Source of the DNA: JACJYE01 sp964432875
GTDB lineage: Bacteria > Bacteroidota > Bacteroidia > Chitinophagales > Saprospiraceae
Assembly (NCBI GenBank): GCA_964432875.1
Contig: CAYSPJ010000043.1
Span: 1-36,917, forward strand
DNA: 36,917 bases
Direction of reading: 5' to 3'
Shown: one piece after another, positions 17,512 through 24,625 of the stretch
Position numbering within the stretch: position 1 is the stretch's first letter
Layout of the letters: every line of letters starts with the position of its first letter
Program-made: the position numbers and the translations under genes
Notes under the pieces: generated by a model
The model's input: the letters and a program-made list of their open reading frames with translations, nothing else
Databases searched by the model: none
What the model was told of the DNA's origin: nothing

Positions 17512-19452
17512 ATGAAGATTTGGCCAAAGTGGATGATACAGACCAGCTTCCTGCTCTGGGGGGCACTGACGGGGATAGCAGCTGATGGCCAGCTTAAACC
17601 TATTAACATCGACTCTGCCTTTAGCTACCTCATGCTCCATAGCCATGCCCAGTATTTTATGGCGCCTGAAGACACCTTCACCCTGGGGAAAATACAGAGT
17701 CTGCCGGACGAGGCGTTTAGGCCGGTCCCAAAGGCTGGCTTTTTCTTTGGTTTGCAGAAGAGCGGCTACTGGATAAGATTTGCCATCAAAGCAGAAGACG
17801 CGAACAAAACCAAGGCAAACCTGCTGCTCGAAGTGGTAAACCCCTACATTGAAAACCTGCAGTACTTCCTGCTGAAGGCCGATGGCGAGATCGAGATCGA
17901 CACGGCACTGGGCGCGGATTTCCCTTTTGCAGAACGTTACTACTCCCACCGCAACTGGCAGATCCCTTTGGCGCTTGCCGCAGGAGACAGCGTGCTGTGC
18001 CTGCTGCACTTCCCCCCGGGCCGCAGCCCGCTTCAGTTTGACCTCTACCTCTCCGAGCACTCCAACCGCCTGGCGCGACAGGAGCTGGAAAACATCATCC
18101 TCACCTCTTACTTCATTATCCTACTGGTTTTCCTGACGCTCATCTTCCTGGTCAACCGCATCGCCCGCTTTCGCTCCCTATGGTTTTACGCTGTCTATGT
18201 AGCCTTAGGCGCCTTGCTGGTTTTTTCCAGCCTTGGCTTAAGCTATCAACACCTCTGGCCGGAAAACCCCTTATTACACCAAGCTTCCAACCTGATCATC
18301 TCCAATCTTTTCTTGATAGCCGGCTTACAGTTTGTACGGACCTACTTCGACACGCCTGGTTTCTTCCCTCTGATCAACCGGGTCATGATAACCGTGATGG
18401 GCGTCGCGGCGGCTTTCATCCCCTTTGCGATGCTGCACCCCTATACGCCTTTGCGATTTTCACACTTGCTGCACTTTTTGCATTACTTGGCATTCCTGGT
18501 TGGTTTTGCCTCAGCCATCGCGGTATTTGTAATGTCCATCGTCAGGCAACAGCGCATCCTGGCGGGCTGGTTCCTGTTTGGGTTTAGCCTCCACGGCATG
18601 GGCATATTGCTCACGATTTTGCAGTACATCAGTTGGTTTCCGGTGGCCTCTTCCACGCACTGGCTCTATAATTGGGGCCTACCTCTGGCTTTTTATCCTC
18701 AACTAGCGATGATGGCCGGCGCTCTGGTGGAAGTGCCCGTACTGCTCTACGTGGCATTCTACCGCTTCCGCAAATTGTATGATGATGCCCAGAAACAAGC
18801 CCGCTCCCGTGAAGAAAACCTCAACGATCTGGTGATGAGCATCGAGCAAGAGCGGCGCCGCTTGGGGCAAGATTTACACGACACCCTGGGCGTGCAGATG
18901 GCCGCCATCAAAATGAAGCTCTCCATGCTTCACGAAAAGATGGCCGATGGCCAAGCCCAGGAACTGGAGCTGGTGATGCGCGACCTGGATCAGACTTATC
19001 AGGAAATGCGCACCATCAGCCAAAACCTGATGCCCCCCTCCCTGGAGCGCCAGGGGCTAGCCGTTACTATCGAAGGGCTACTGAGCCGCCTCCATTCTGC
19101 CAAGCCTGAACTAGAAACGCATTTCTTTTACAACGCCCCGCTCGAACAACTCTCGCCCAAAGCACGCCTCCACCTCTACCGCATCTTGCTGGAGCTCATC
19201 ACCAACGCCATCAAACACGCCGACGCCAAAGAACTGAGCGTTCAAATGACCCGCTACGACGACCGCATACTAGTAACCGTTGAAGACAATGGCAAGGGCT
19301 TTGATGCCCATGCCAAAAAAAACGGCATCGGCCTGAAAAATATCGCTTACCGCGTCAAGGCCTTGGGCGGCACCATAGAGCTGGATACCCAACCAGGGCG
19401 CGGCACAACGGTGGCCATCGAAATACCGCTGGAAAAGGTGCTGATGGGCTGA
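17512..19452 (+). CDS. 7TMR-DISM sensor histidine kinase
   Basis: This membrane kinase has 646 residues. A signal peptide (about 1-25) precedes an extracytoplasmic 7TMR-DISM sensing domain (about 30-185; YWIRFAI and NPYIENLQYFLL are typical). Seven hydrophobic helices span about 195-410. Then come a dimerisation/phospho-acceptor domain of the HisKA_3 type with His456 in LGQDLHDTLG, and an ATPase domain with ELITNAIKHA, DNGKGFD, GIGLKNI and GRGTTVAIEIPL. This is the NarX/DesK-type kinase class, which pairs with NarL-type regulators. Such a regulator is encoded convergently 87 bp away at 19540-20196, the obvious partner. The domain family often senses carbohydrate-like ligands, but the ligand here is unknown. 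Confidence 0.94.
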   Translation: MKIWPKWMIQTSFLLWGALTGIAADGQLKPINIDSAFSYLMLHSHAQYFMAPEDTFTLGKIQSLPDEAFRPVPKAGFFFGLQKSGYWIRFAIKAEDANKTKANLLLEVVNPYIENLQYFLLKADGEIEIDTALGADFPFAERYYSHRNWQIPLALAAGDSVLCLLHFPPGRSPLQFDLYLSEHSNRLARQELENIILTSYFIILLVFLTLIFLVNRIARFRSLWFYAVYVALGALLVFSSLGLSYQHLWPENPLLHQASNLIISNLFLIAGLQFVRTYFDTPGFFPLINRVMITVMGVAAAFIPFAMLHPYTPLRFSHLLHFLHYLAFLVGFASAIAVFVMSIVRQQRILAGWFLFGFSLHGMGILLTILQYISWFPVASSTHWLYNWGLPLAFYPQLAMMAGALVEVPVLLYVAFYRFRKLYDDAQKQARSREENLNDLVMSIEQERRRLGQDLHDTLGVQMAAIKMKLSMLHEKMADGQAQELELVMRDLDQTYQEMRTISQNLMPPSLERQGLAVTIEGLLSRLHSAKPELETHFFYNAPLEQLSPKARLHLYRILLELITNAIKHADAKELSVQMTRYDDRILVTVEDNGKGFDAHAKKNGIGLKNIAYRVKALGGTIELDTQPGRGTTVAIEIPLEKVLMG

Positions 19453-19539
19453 GGCAGCGTATGCTGGTAAAGGAACTGTCGTATAGCCCCCCCTAACACA
19501 AAAGCAGATCACCAGTTTACCAAATGCAATGCGCGCCCC

Positions 19540-20196
19540 TTACAAGCACCCCGCTTGCCGACCTTTATCGATTGCCTCCACCGTGTTTTTGGCATCCAGT
19601 TTAGAGAGCACGTTTTTCATGTGAGTATTGACGGTATGCTCGCTAAGGAATAGCCCTTCGGCGATATCTTTGTTCGTCTTGCCCTGCGCTTTTAGCGAAA
19701 GGACTTCCCGTTCTCGCGAAGTAAGGGGGCAAGAGGCCTCGGCTCGTAGTTTGAGCTTGCCATGCTGGCGAAAGTATTCTACGATTTTGCCGAAAACCTG
19801 CGGATCGCAATAGTAGTTGCCTGCGTGGACTTGCTTGATGGCGCGAAGCAATTCGCTTTTGGAACTACCCTTGAGCACCACGCCTCGTGCCCCACCTACC
19901 AACCCGTCCATAATGAGCGAAACGTCATCGTAAGTGGTCAGGAACAGTATTTTAATGCCAGCGTGCGAGGCCATCAGATTACCCAGGGTTTCCATCCCAT
20001 CCATATCGGGCATCGCCATATCAAGCAGCACTAAATCGGGTTTTTCCTCGCTACACAGGCGGAGCGCCTCTAAGCCCCCGGATGCCAAGCCGACAATTTC
20101 CACCTCTTCGGCACTCGACAGCAACGCGGGTAGTGCCTCCAGCCACATTTGCTGGTCATCAACCAATAATAGTCTAATTGGCGGGTATTCAGGCAT
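19540..20196 (-). CDS. NarL/FixJ-type response regulator
   Basis: This 218-residue regulator has a receiver domain with Asp13/Asp14, phospho-acceptor Asp59 in LVLLDMAMP and a Lys in VLKGSSKSEL. A LuxR-type helix-turn-helix follows at about 152-210 (LTSREREVLSLKAQGKTNKD, then LSEHTVNTHMKNVLSKL). It should act as a DNA-binding dimer after phosphorylation by a HisKA_3 kinase. The convergent 7TMR-DISM kinase is the likely donor; the two genes meet tail to tail and are not in one operon. A degenerate -7 box (TACCTTCG) lies 14 bp upstream. Confidence 0.95.
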   Translation of the reverse strand: MPEYPPIRLLLVDDQQMWLEALPALLSSAEEVEIVGLASGGLEALRLCSEEKPDLVLLDMAMPDMDGMETLGNLMASHAGIKILFLTTYDDVSLIMDGLVGGARGVVLKGSSKSELLRAIKQVHAGNYYCDPQVFGKIVEYFRQHGKLKLRAEASCPLTSREREVLSLKAQGKTNKDIAEGLFLSEHTVNTHMKNVLSKLDAKNTVEAIDKGRQAGCL

Positions 20197-20209
20197 GGGT
20201 CATTTTTTG

Positions 20210-20217
20210 CGAAGGTA
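20210..20217 (-). promoter_or_regulatory. Degenerate -7 box for the NarL-type regulator
   Basis: TACCTTCG on the minus strand differs from TAnnTTTG at one base and lies 13 bp before the ATG, so the transcript would be almost leaderless. No -33 match is evident. Confidence 0.3.
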
Positions 20218-20305
20218 AGAGATTATCCTGAAATTTCCGCCGCAATCGATACAGAAATCTGCCCTGCTTGGTTTAGCAGAAACTTTCGAAAAGCCCCTAG
20301 GCATT

Positions 20306-21067
20306 TCACCCCTGCCCCGAAAGCCCTCTCGGCTGCGGTTTCCGGCTTACCACCAAGCTCATTTCCGGATGATGCTTCAGGGAAAACCAATTGTTGCTCA
20401 ATGCCATCACGGTATGCACAATAATCGGCACGAGGATGGAGCCAGTGCGGAAAGTGATGATGCACAATAAGATGCCCAAGGGGATGGCACCGATAGTTTC
20501 TCGCCGGTTCTTAGGCAGGTGTGCCAGCGAATAAAGCACGGTGCTGATGGCGATGGCGGGCCAAGGCCCAAAAGCGCGAGCGCTGGCAAAGAGCAGGTAG
20601 CCCCGAAAGGCAAACTCGTAGCCAATCATGTACAAAGCCCAACTTAGCAAACTTAGAGACAAATCTTTGCGGCGCCACTGCGCCAGGCGTATCTCGGGAT
20701 AAGCTGCCAGGTTTTCCGGCTGGCGAGCGGAGAAGCTAGCCCCCAGCGCTAATAGCGTTGACAGCCCTAAGGCCCAGTATGCCGCTTCGGCCGAAAACAC
20801 TGCTGAAACACCATAATCTGCCCACCCGTATGGCTGAGTAGCAAAAAGCACTAGCGCCGGCAGGAGCCCAAAAAGGGCAAAGCCCAGTACACGGCGCAGC
20901 AGCACCTTATAAACCTGCCCCTGCTCCGGGCCGAAGCGGCGCTCCAGACGCCCCTTCAGCCAGCTTGAATGGGAAAAGTAGAACCAGCAGAGGAAGCCAC
21001 CCAGTAAGAGGGCCAATGCCAGGATGGCCTCATCATGAGCCGCATCCCATTTCAAATTATACGCCAT
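20306..21067 (-). CDS. CPBP-family intramembrane protease-like protein
   Basis: This 253-residue polytopic membrane protein has about six to seven hydrophobic helices and resembles CPBP/CAAX-type glutamic proteases (Rce1 family, PF02517). The core motif reads YEFAFRG at 150-156, where the family normally has EE-x3-R, so the first glutamate is Tyr150 and only Glu151 and Arg155 remain. Motif 2 His183 (YSLAH) and motif 3 His218 (VPIIVHTVMALSN) are present, but the residue four after His218 is Ala instead of the usual Asn. It may be a variant active site or a non-proteolytic member. It starts 6 bp after the stop of the NAD(P)H-hydrate repair gene, so both are probably one transcript. Confidence 0.82.
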   Translation of the reverse strand: MAYNLKWDAAHDEAILALALLLGGFLCWFYFSHSSWLKGRLERRFGPEQGQVYKVLLRRVLGFALFGLLPALVLFATQPYGWADYGVSAVFSAEAAYWALGLSTLLALGASFSARQPENLAAYPEIRLAQWRRKDLSLSLLSWALYMIGYEFAFRGYLLFASARAFGPWPAIAISTVLYSLAHLPKNRRETIGAIPLGILLCIITFRTGSILVPIIVHTVMALSNNWFSLKHHPEMSLVVSRKPQPRGLSGQG

Positions 21068-21073
21068 GCTTTT

Positions 21074-22591
21074 TTAAGGCGCTAAGGTATGATGTAATTT
21101 TTGAAATGCCCTCCCCAAATGCTCGATGATATCGCCTGCGATGAGGGATTCATGCTCCAGCGCTGCGGCGGCGATGTCGCCAGCCAGGCCATGGATGAAA
21201 GCGCCGAGCAATGCGGCCTCAAGGGAGGTATAGCCCTGGGCCAACAAGCCGGCGATAATGCCGGTGAGCACATCCCCGCTGCCGCCCGTAGCCATGCCGG
21301 GATTGCCCGTAGCGTTGAAATAGCAGTCGCCCTGCGGCGTAGCGATGCAGGTGTGCGCACCTTTGAGCAGGATATATAGCCCGAGCTCCTGCGCTTTGGC
21401 GCGCTGCAGCGCATTGCGCTCGAAACTATTAGCCGTTTTGCCGAAAAGGCGCTCAAATTCGCGGGGATGGGGCGTGAGGATACTGCCAGCAGGGATGAAA
21501 CGCTGCCAGTCCTGGTTTTTGCCCAGGATGTTCAGCGCATCGGCGTCGAGCACCAAGGGGCGGGCCGCTTTTTGCAGCAATTCTAATAAGGCCTCGCGGG
21601 TCGTCTTCTTCCCATCCAACCCGCAGCCCGCAGCGATGGCCGTAAAGGTATCCAGAGGAGGCAGCTCGGAAAGATAGTACTGGTGGCGGTCGACGCTGGC
21701 CATCGCCTCTGGCACGCTGATTTGCATGATTTCGTAACCACAACGCGGGATGTGCGCCGTGACCAAGCCTGCCCCGGCACGCAAACAAGCCCGGCTGGCC
21801 AGGATGGCTGCCCCCATCTTGCCGTAGCTGCCCATGATGAGCAGGGCATGCCCGTAAGTGCCTTTGTGGCCGTACTTGGTTCGTGTTTTGACCAATGGCG
21901 CCGCCATGGGCTCATCCAGATAATGGTAAGGGGTGGCGGCGGCGGCTAAAGCTTCTGGATGCAGCCCGATGCTGCGCACGGCCCACTCCCCCACTGTCTC
22001 GGCATTTTCCGGGAAGAAAAAAGCCAGTTTGGGCACTTCAAAACTCAGCGTATAATCGGCATGGAACACCACCCCCGTACTGGGTGCATCGGCTAGCAAA
22101 CCGGAAGGGATGTCTATCGCGACCCGGGCCACGGGTTGAGCATTGAGCCATTCCAACAATCCCCCCCAATAGCCCTCCACGGGGCGGCTCAGGCCCGAAC
22201 CAAAAATGGCATCGATCACGATAGCGCCCCGAGGCAAAGCGGGCAGCGCCTCGCCCTCGGCAATTTCCTTTACCGACACGGCATCGAAAGCCGGCAGCCG
22301 CTCCCGGTTGATGCGGAAATCTGCAGAGGTTTGCGGGCTGATCTGGCATAAATAGACACTGACATCGTAGAAACGCTGGTGCAACAAACGTGCTACGGCC
22401 AGCCCGTCGCCTCCGTTGTTGCCAGGGCCGCAAAAGATATGGATAGGGCGCCCCACATCGGGGAAATGCTCGGTGAACCAATAGGTGAAAGCCTGGGCGG
22501 CCCGCTCCATCAGATCGATAGAAGCGATCGGCTCGTGCTGGATGGTGTACTGGTCTAATGCCCGGATTTGGGGCGCAAGGAGGATTTTCAT
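21074..22591 (-). CDS. nnr: Bifunctional NAD(P)H-hydrate epimerase / ADP-dependent dehydratase
   Basis: This 505-residue fusion repairs damaged NADHX and NADPHX in the cytoplasm. The N-terminal YjeF_N epimerase domain (about 1-215) has GPGNNGGDGLAVARLL (NNGGDG at 58-63) and interconverts the R and S hydrates. The C-terminal carbohydrate-kinase-like dehydratase (about 225-500) has YGHKGTYGHALLIMGS, AGLVTAH, VLDADALN, LTPHPREFERL, and the catalytic-loop GGSGD at 436-440 with Asp440; it restores NAD(P)H using ADP. The fused architecture is normal for bacteria. The gene is followed within 6 bp by the CPBP protein and is divergent from the CoA-transferase gene across an 88-bp spacer. Confidence 0.96.
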   Translation of the reverse strand: MKILLAPQIRALDQYTIQHEPIASIDLMERAAQAFTYWFTEHFPDVGRPIHIFCGPGNNGGDGLAVARLLHQRFYDVSVYLCQISPQTSADFRINRERLPAFDAVSVKEIAEGEALPALPRGAIVIDAIFGSGLSRPVEGYWGGLLEWLNAQPVARVAIDIPSGLLADAPSTGVVFHADYTLSFEVPKLAFFFPENAETVGEWAVRSIGLHPEALAAAATPYHYLDEPMAAPLVKTRTKYGHKGTYGHALLIMGSYGKMGAAILASRACLRAGAGLVTAHIPRCGYEIMQISVPEAMASVDRHQYYLSELPPLDTFTAIAAGCGLDGKKTTREALLELLQKAARPLVLDADALNILGKNQDWQRFIPAGSILTPHPREFERLFGKTANSFERNALQRAKAQELGLYILLKGAHTCIATPQGDCYFNATGNPGMATGGSGDVLTGIIAGLLAQGYTSLEAALLGAFIHGLAGDIAAAALEHESLIAGDIIEHLGRAFQKLHHTLAP

Positions 22592-22656
22592 GTGTGTTTG
22601 TTTTAGCTGCTAGCGGCTTGGAGCCAACCCCTGGCCGCCAGAAGCTAAAAATACGC

Positions 22657-22664
22657 TACCTTTC
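22657..22664 (+). promoter_or_regulatory. Degenerate -7 box for the CoA-transferase gene
   Basis: TACCTTTC differs from TAnnTTTG at the last base and lies 15 bp before the ATG at 22680. No -33 match is clear. It lies in the short divergent spacer with the nnr gene. Confidence 0.3.
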
Positions 22665-22679
22665 GCAAAAACTCAAACC

Positions 22680-23765
22680 ATGACGCCAACTTCTTTCTTT
22701 AAAGGGCTGAAAGTAGTCGAATTGGCCAGCGTGCTGGCGGGCCCGGCAGTGGGCATGTTCTTCGCCGAGCTAGGCGCCGAAGTCATTAAAATTGAAAACG
22801 CCCGCGCCGGAGGCGATGTGACGCGCTCCTGGAAGCTGCCCACGGAAAGCCCCCACGGCCTTTCCGCCTATTATTGTAGCGTGAATTACCACAAAGAGGT
22901 GCGGATGCTTGATTTGCAAACGCCCGAGGCGCGCGAAGAGCTTTATGCCTTGCTGGCACAAGCCGATGTAGCCCTCAGCAACTTCAAACCCTCCTCAGCA
23001 CGCAAACTGGGCATGGACTACGACTCGCTCCGCCGCCTCAACCCCCGCCTCATTTATGGCCAGATCACTGCTTTTGGAGAAGGGGAAGACCTGCCGGCTT
23101 TCGACATCGTCCTCCAGGCTGAGGCAGGCTTCCTCTACATGTCGGGCGAAGCAGGCGGGGCGCCTTCGCGCATGCCCGTAGCCCTCATCGACCTGCTGGC
23201 GGCACACCAGCTCAAGGAGGGCATCCTGCTAGCGCTGCTGCAGCGCGAACGCACTGGCCAAGGCACCCTGGTGACGGCTTCCCTGCTGGAATCGGCCATC
23301 GCTTCTCTGGCCAACCAGGCTTCCAATTGGCTCATGGCCGGCCACCTACCGGAGCGCATGGGCTGCATGCACCCCAATATCGCGCCTTATGGCGATATCT
23401 TCTACGCCCAAGACGGCAAGCCCCTGGTACTGGCCATCGGCAACGATCAGCAGTTCGCCCGCCTTTGCCAGTGCCTGGGGCTGGAGCAGCTGCCTGTTGA
23501 CCCGCGTTTCGCCTCCAATCCCGAGCGGGTGCGTCACCGCGAAGCCCTCCGCCAGGCGCTGGCCCCGCCCTTCCAATCCTATAGCCGCGAGGAGTGGATG
23601 CAGCGCTTCGCCCAGTACGGCGTGCCTGCCGGCAGCATCCGCAATATGCAGGAGGTCTTCGAACGCCCCCAGGCTCAAGAGATGATCCTGGAAGAGGTAA
23701 TCGATGGGCAGCTGACCAAAAGGGTGCGGACGGTAGCGTTTGAGGTAAAGCCCCATACCCTGTAG
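22680..23765 (+). CDS. CaiB/BaiF family CoA-transferase
   Basis: This 361-residue class III CoA-transferase moves CoA between carboxylic acids through an aspartyl-CoA thioester. The opening (LKVVELASVLAGP, GAEVIKIE) and SWKL...VNYHKE...LDL are typical of the family, and the catalytic Asp is Asp142 in AFDIVLQAEAG. The C-terminal domain keeps RMGCMHPNIAPYG and VLAIGNDQQFARLC. The protein is slightly shorter than formyl-CoA transferase, as in the short CaiB/BaiF or racemase-like members. The acyl substrate cannot be predicted; no acyl-CoA dehydrogenase or ligase gene is next to it. Confidence 0.93.
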   Translation: MTPTSFFKGLKVVELASVLAGPAVGMFFAELGAEVIKIENARAGGDVTRSWKLPTESPHGLSAYYCSVNYHKEVRMLDLQTPEAREELYALLAQADVALSNFKPSSARKLGMDYDSLRRLNPRLIYGQITAFGEGEDLPAFDIVLQAEAGFLYMSGEAGGAPSRMPVALIDLLAAHQLKEGILLALLQRERTGQGTLVTASLLESAIASLANQASNWLMAGHLPERMGCMHPNIAPYGDIFYAQDGKPLVLAIGNDQQFARLCQCLGLEQLPVDPRFASNPERVRHREALRQALAPPFQSYSREEWMQRFAQYGVPAGSIRNMQEVFERPQAQEMILEEVIDGQLTKRVRTVAFEVKPHTL

Positions 23766-23767
23766 CC

Positions 23768-23839
23768 GAAGTAGTAGCTTATCAGACACAAGCAGATTGG
23801 AAACCAAGAGCGCGGCAAAGACTGTATTCCCGCTAAAAG
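23768..23839. repeat. Intergenic repeat, copy 1
   Basis: This 72-bp stretch starts three bases after the CoA-transferase stop and matches 36616-36689. The left 27 bases (GAAGTAGTAGCTTATCAGAC and the next seven) differ from the other copy at three positions. The right end shares CCCGCTAAAAG. The middle is more diverged. It looks like a dispersed intergenic element of unknown function. Confidence 0.55.
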
Positions 23840-23914
23840 TTTGCTTTTGTATGTGTTTAGCGCCTTGACTATGCTTTGCCGAAATCCGCTTGCTACGCAG
23901 CTTGGCGTCAGTTC

Positions 23915-23950
23915 ACCCTGTGGAATAGCGAAGCTTTTATTCCACAGGGT
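23915..23950. repeat. 13-bp perfect inverted repeat in spacer
   Basis: ACCCTGTGGAATA and TATTCCACAGGGT form a 13-bp stem with a 10-base loop. It could be a terminator for the CoA-transferase gene, although it lies 150 bp past the stop and has no T tract, or part of a mobile repeat. Confidence 0.55.
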
Positions 23951-24036
23951 AAACGCAACGGCGCAACGAACGCAAAGTTTCCGCTCTTACTTATCCCTCT
24001 GTAGGCAGGGGGCTGCCGAGCGTCGCGCGCAACGTA

Positions 24037-24068
24037 CAACAATCAAGCACTTTCGTGCCTGATTGTTG
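24037..24068. repeat. Hairpin CAACAATCA...TGATTGTTG
   Basis: Outer arms of 9 bp and an inner GCAC/GTGC stem of 4 bp surround a TTTC loop, with one A-C mismatch between them. The almost continuous 13-bp structure suggests a stable RNA hairpin or a repeat end. Confidence 0.55.
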
Positions 24069-24106
24069 CGGCTCCAAAGCCAGCCTGCGTTGAGCCTGGG
24101 GCCGTC

Positions 24107-24127
24107 GGAGACCCGGATAGGGTCTCC
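24107..24127. repeat. Hairpin GGAGACCC...GGGTCTCC
   Basis: A perfect 8-bp stem with a 5-base loop is the third strong inverted repeat within 213 bp. The spacer 23766-24625 otherwise holds only a doubtful short reading frame at 24138-24602. Confidence 0.5.
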
Positions 24128-24137
24128 AGTGGGGACC

Positions 24138-24602
24138 TTACCCCCGCCGGCTGCTTAGCAAGGCTTGGGCGGGGATCCCTATCCTACTGGATGTACCGCT
24201 CTGGGCGGCTCCATAAACCCCAAAGCCCCAAATAGGCAGCCGAAAAAGTCTTATGGAGCGCTGCCCGGAGCCATGCCCGAGCCGCAATTCTTTCGAAAAA
24301 ACCAAAGGGATCGGCCTTTTTTTCTGTCTCTCGCCGCCGATATTTTTGTAGCTTGATGAGCCCCCTGATGGGTTTCGCTTTTTATGCGTCTGCACCATAG
24401 CTAAAAAAGGGAAGTTCAGGTTCTTGCTCAGGTATTTGTACCAGCAAGGGGCAATCGCCTCATCCCCATCGGCGTCCAGGATGATTTCCTGCTGAATGCG
24501 CTCTTCCCGCTCGGGCTCCCTCTCAAAAAAAATGGCGAGCCAGTTTGCACCGCCCGCCATTAACATCAGCAAGTTAATATAATACAGGCATAGGGCCTGC
24601 AT
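24138..24602 (-). CDS. Doubtful hypothetical protein downstream of nrdA
   Basis: A 154-codon frame starts 23 bp after the nrdA stop. The first 65 or so residues (MQALCLYYINLLMLMAGGAN, then an acidic stretch IFFEREPEREER and DADGDEAIAPCWYKYL) could be a small membrane-anchored protein. The second half is Ser/Gly/Arg-rich and looks like translated spacer. I recognise no family. If real, it would be co-transcribed with nrdBA. Confidence 0.22.
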   Translation of the reverse strand: MQALCLYYINLLMLMAGGANWLAIFFEREPEREERIQQEIILDADGDEAIAPCWYKYLSKNLNFPFLAMVQTHKKRNPSGGSSSYKNIGGERQKKRPIPLVFSKELRLGHGSGQRSIRLFRLPIWGFGVYGAAQSGTSSRIGIPAQALLSSRRG

Positions 24603-24625
24603 GGAAAGAGAGAAAAGTCCTTAAA

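Noticed and set aside
23768..23839. Insertion sequence
   Set aside because: The repeat has no open frame, no transposase and no clear target-site duplication; it is at most a non-autonomous element.
24037..24127. tRNA-like cluster of stems
   Set aside because: The three stems do not have the arm lengths, TTCG-A sequence or acceptor pairing of a tRNA.
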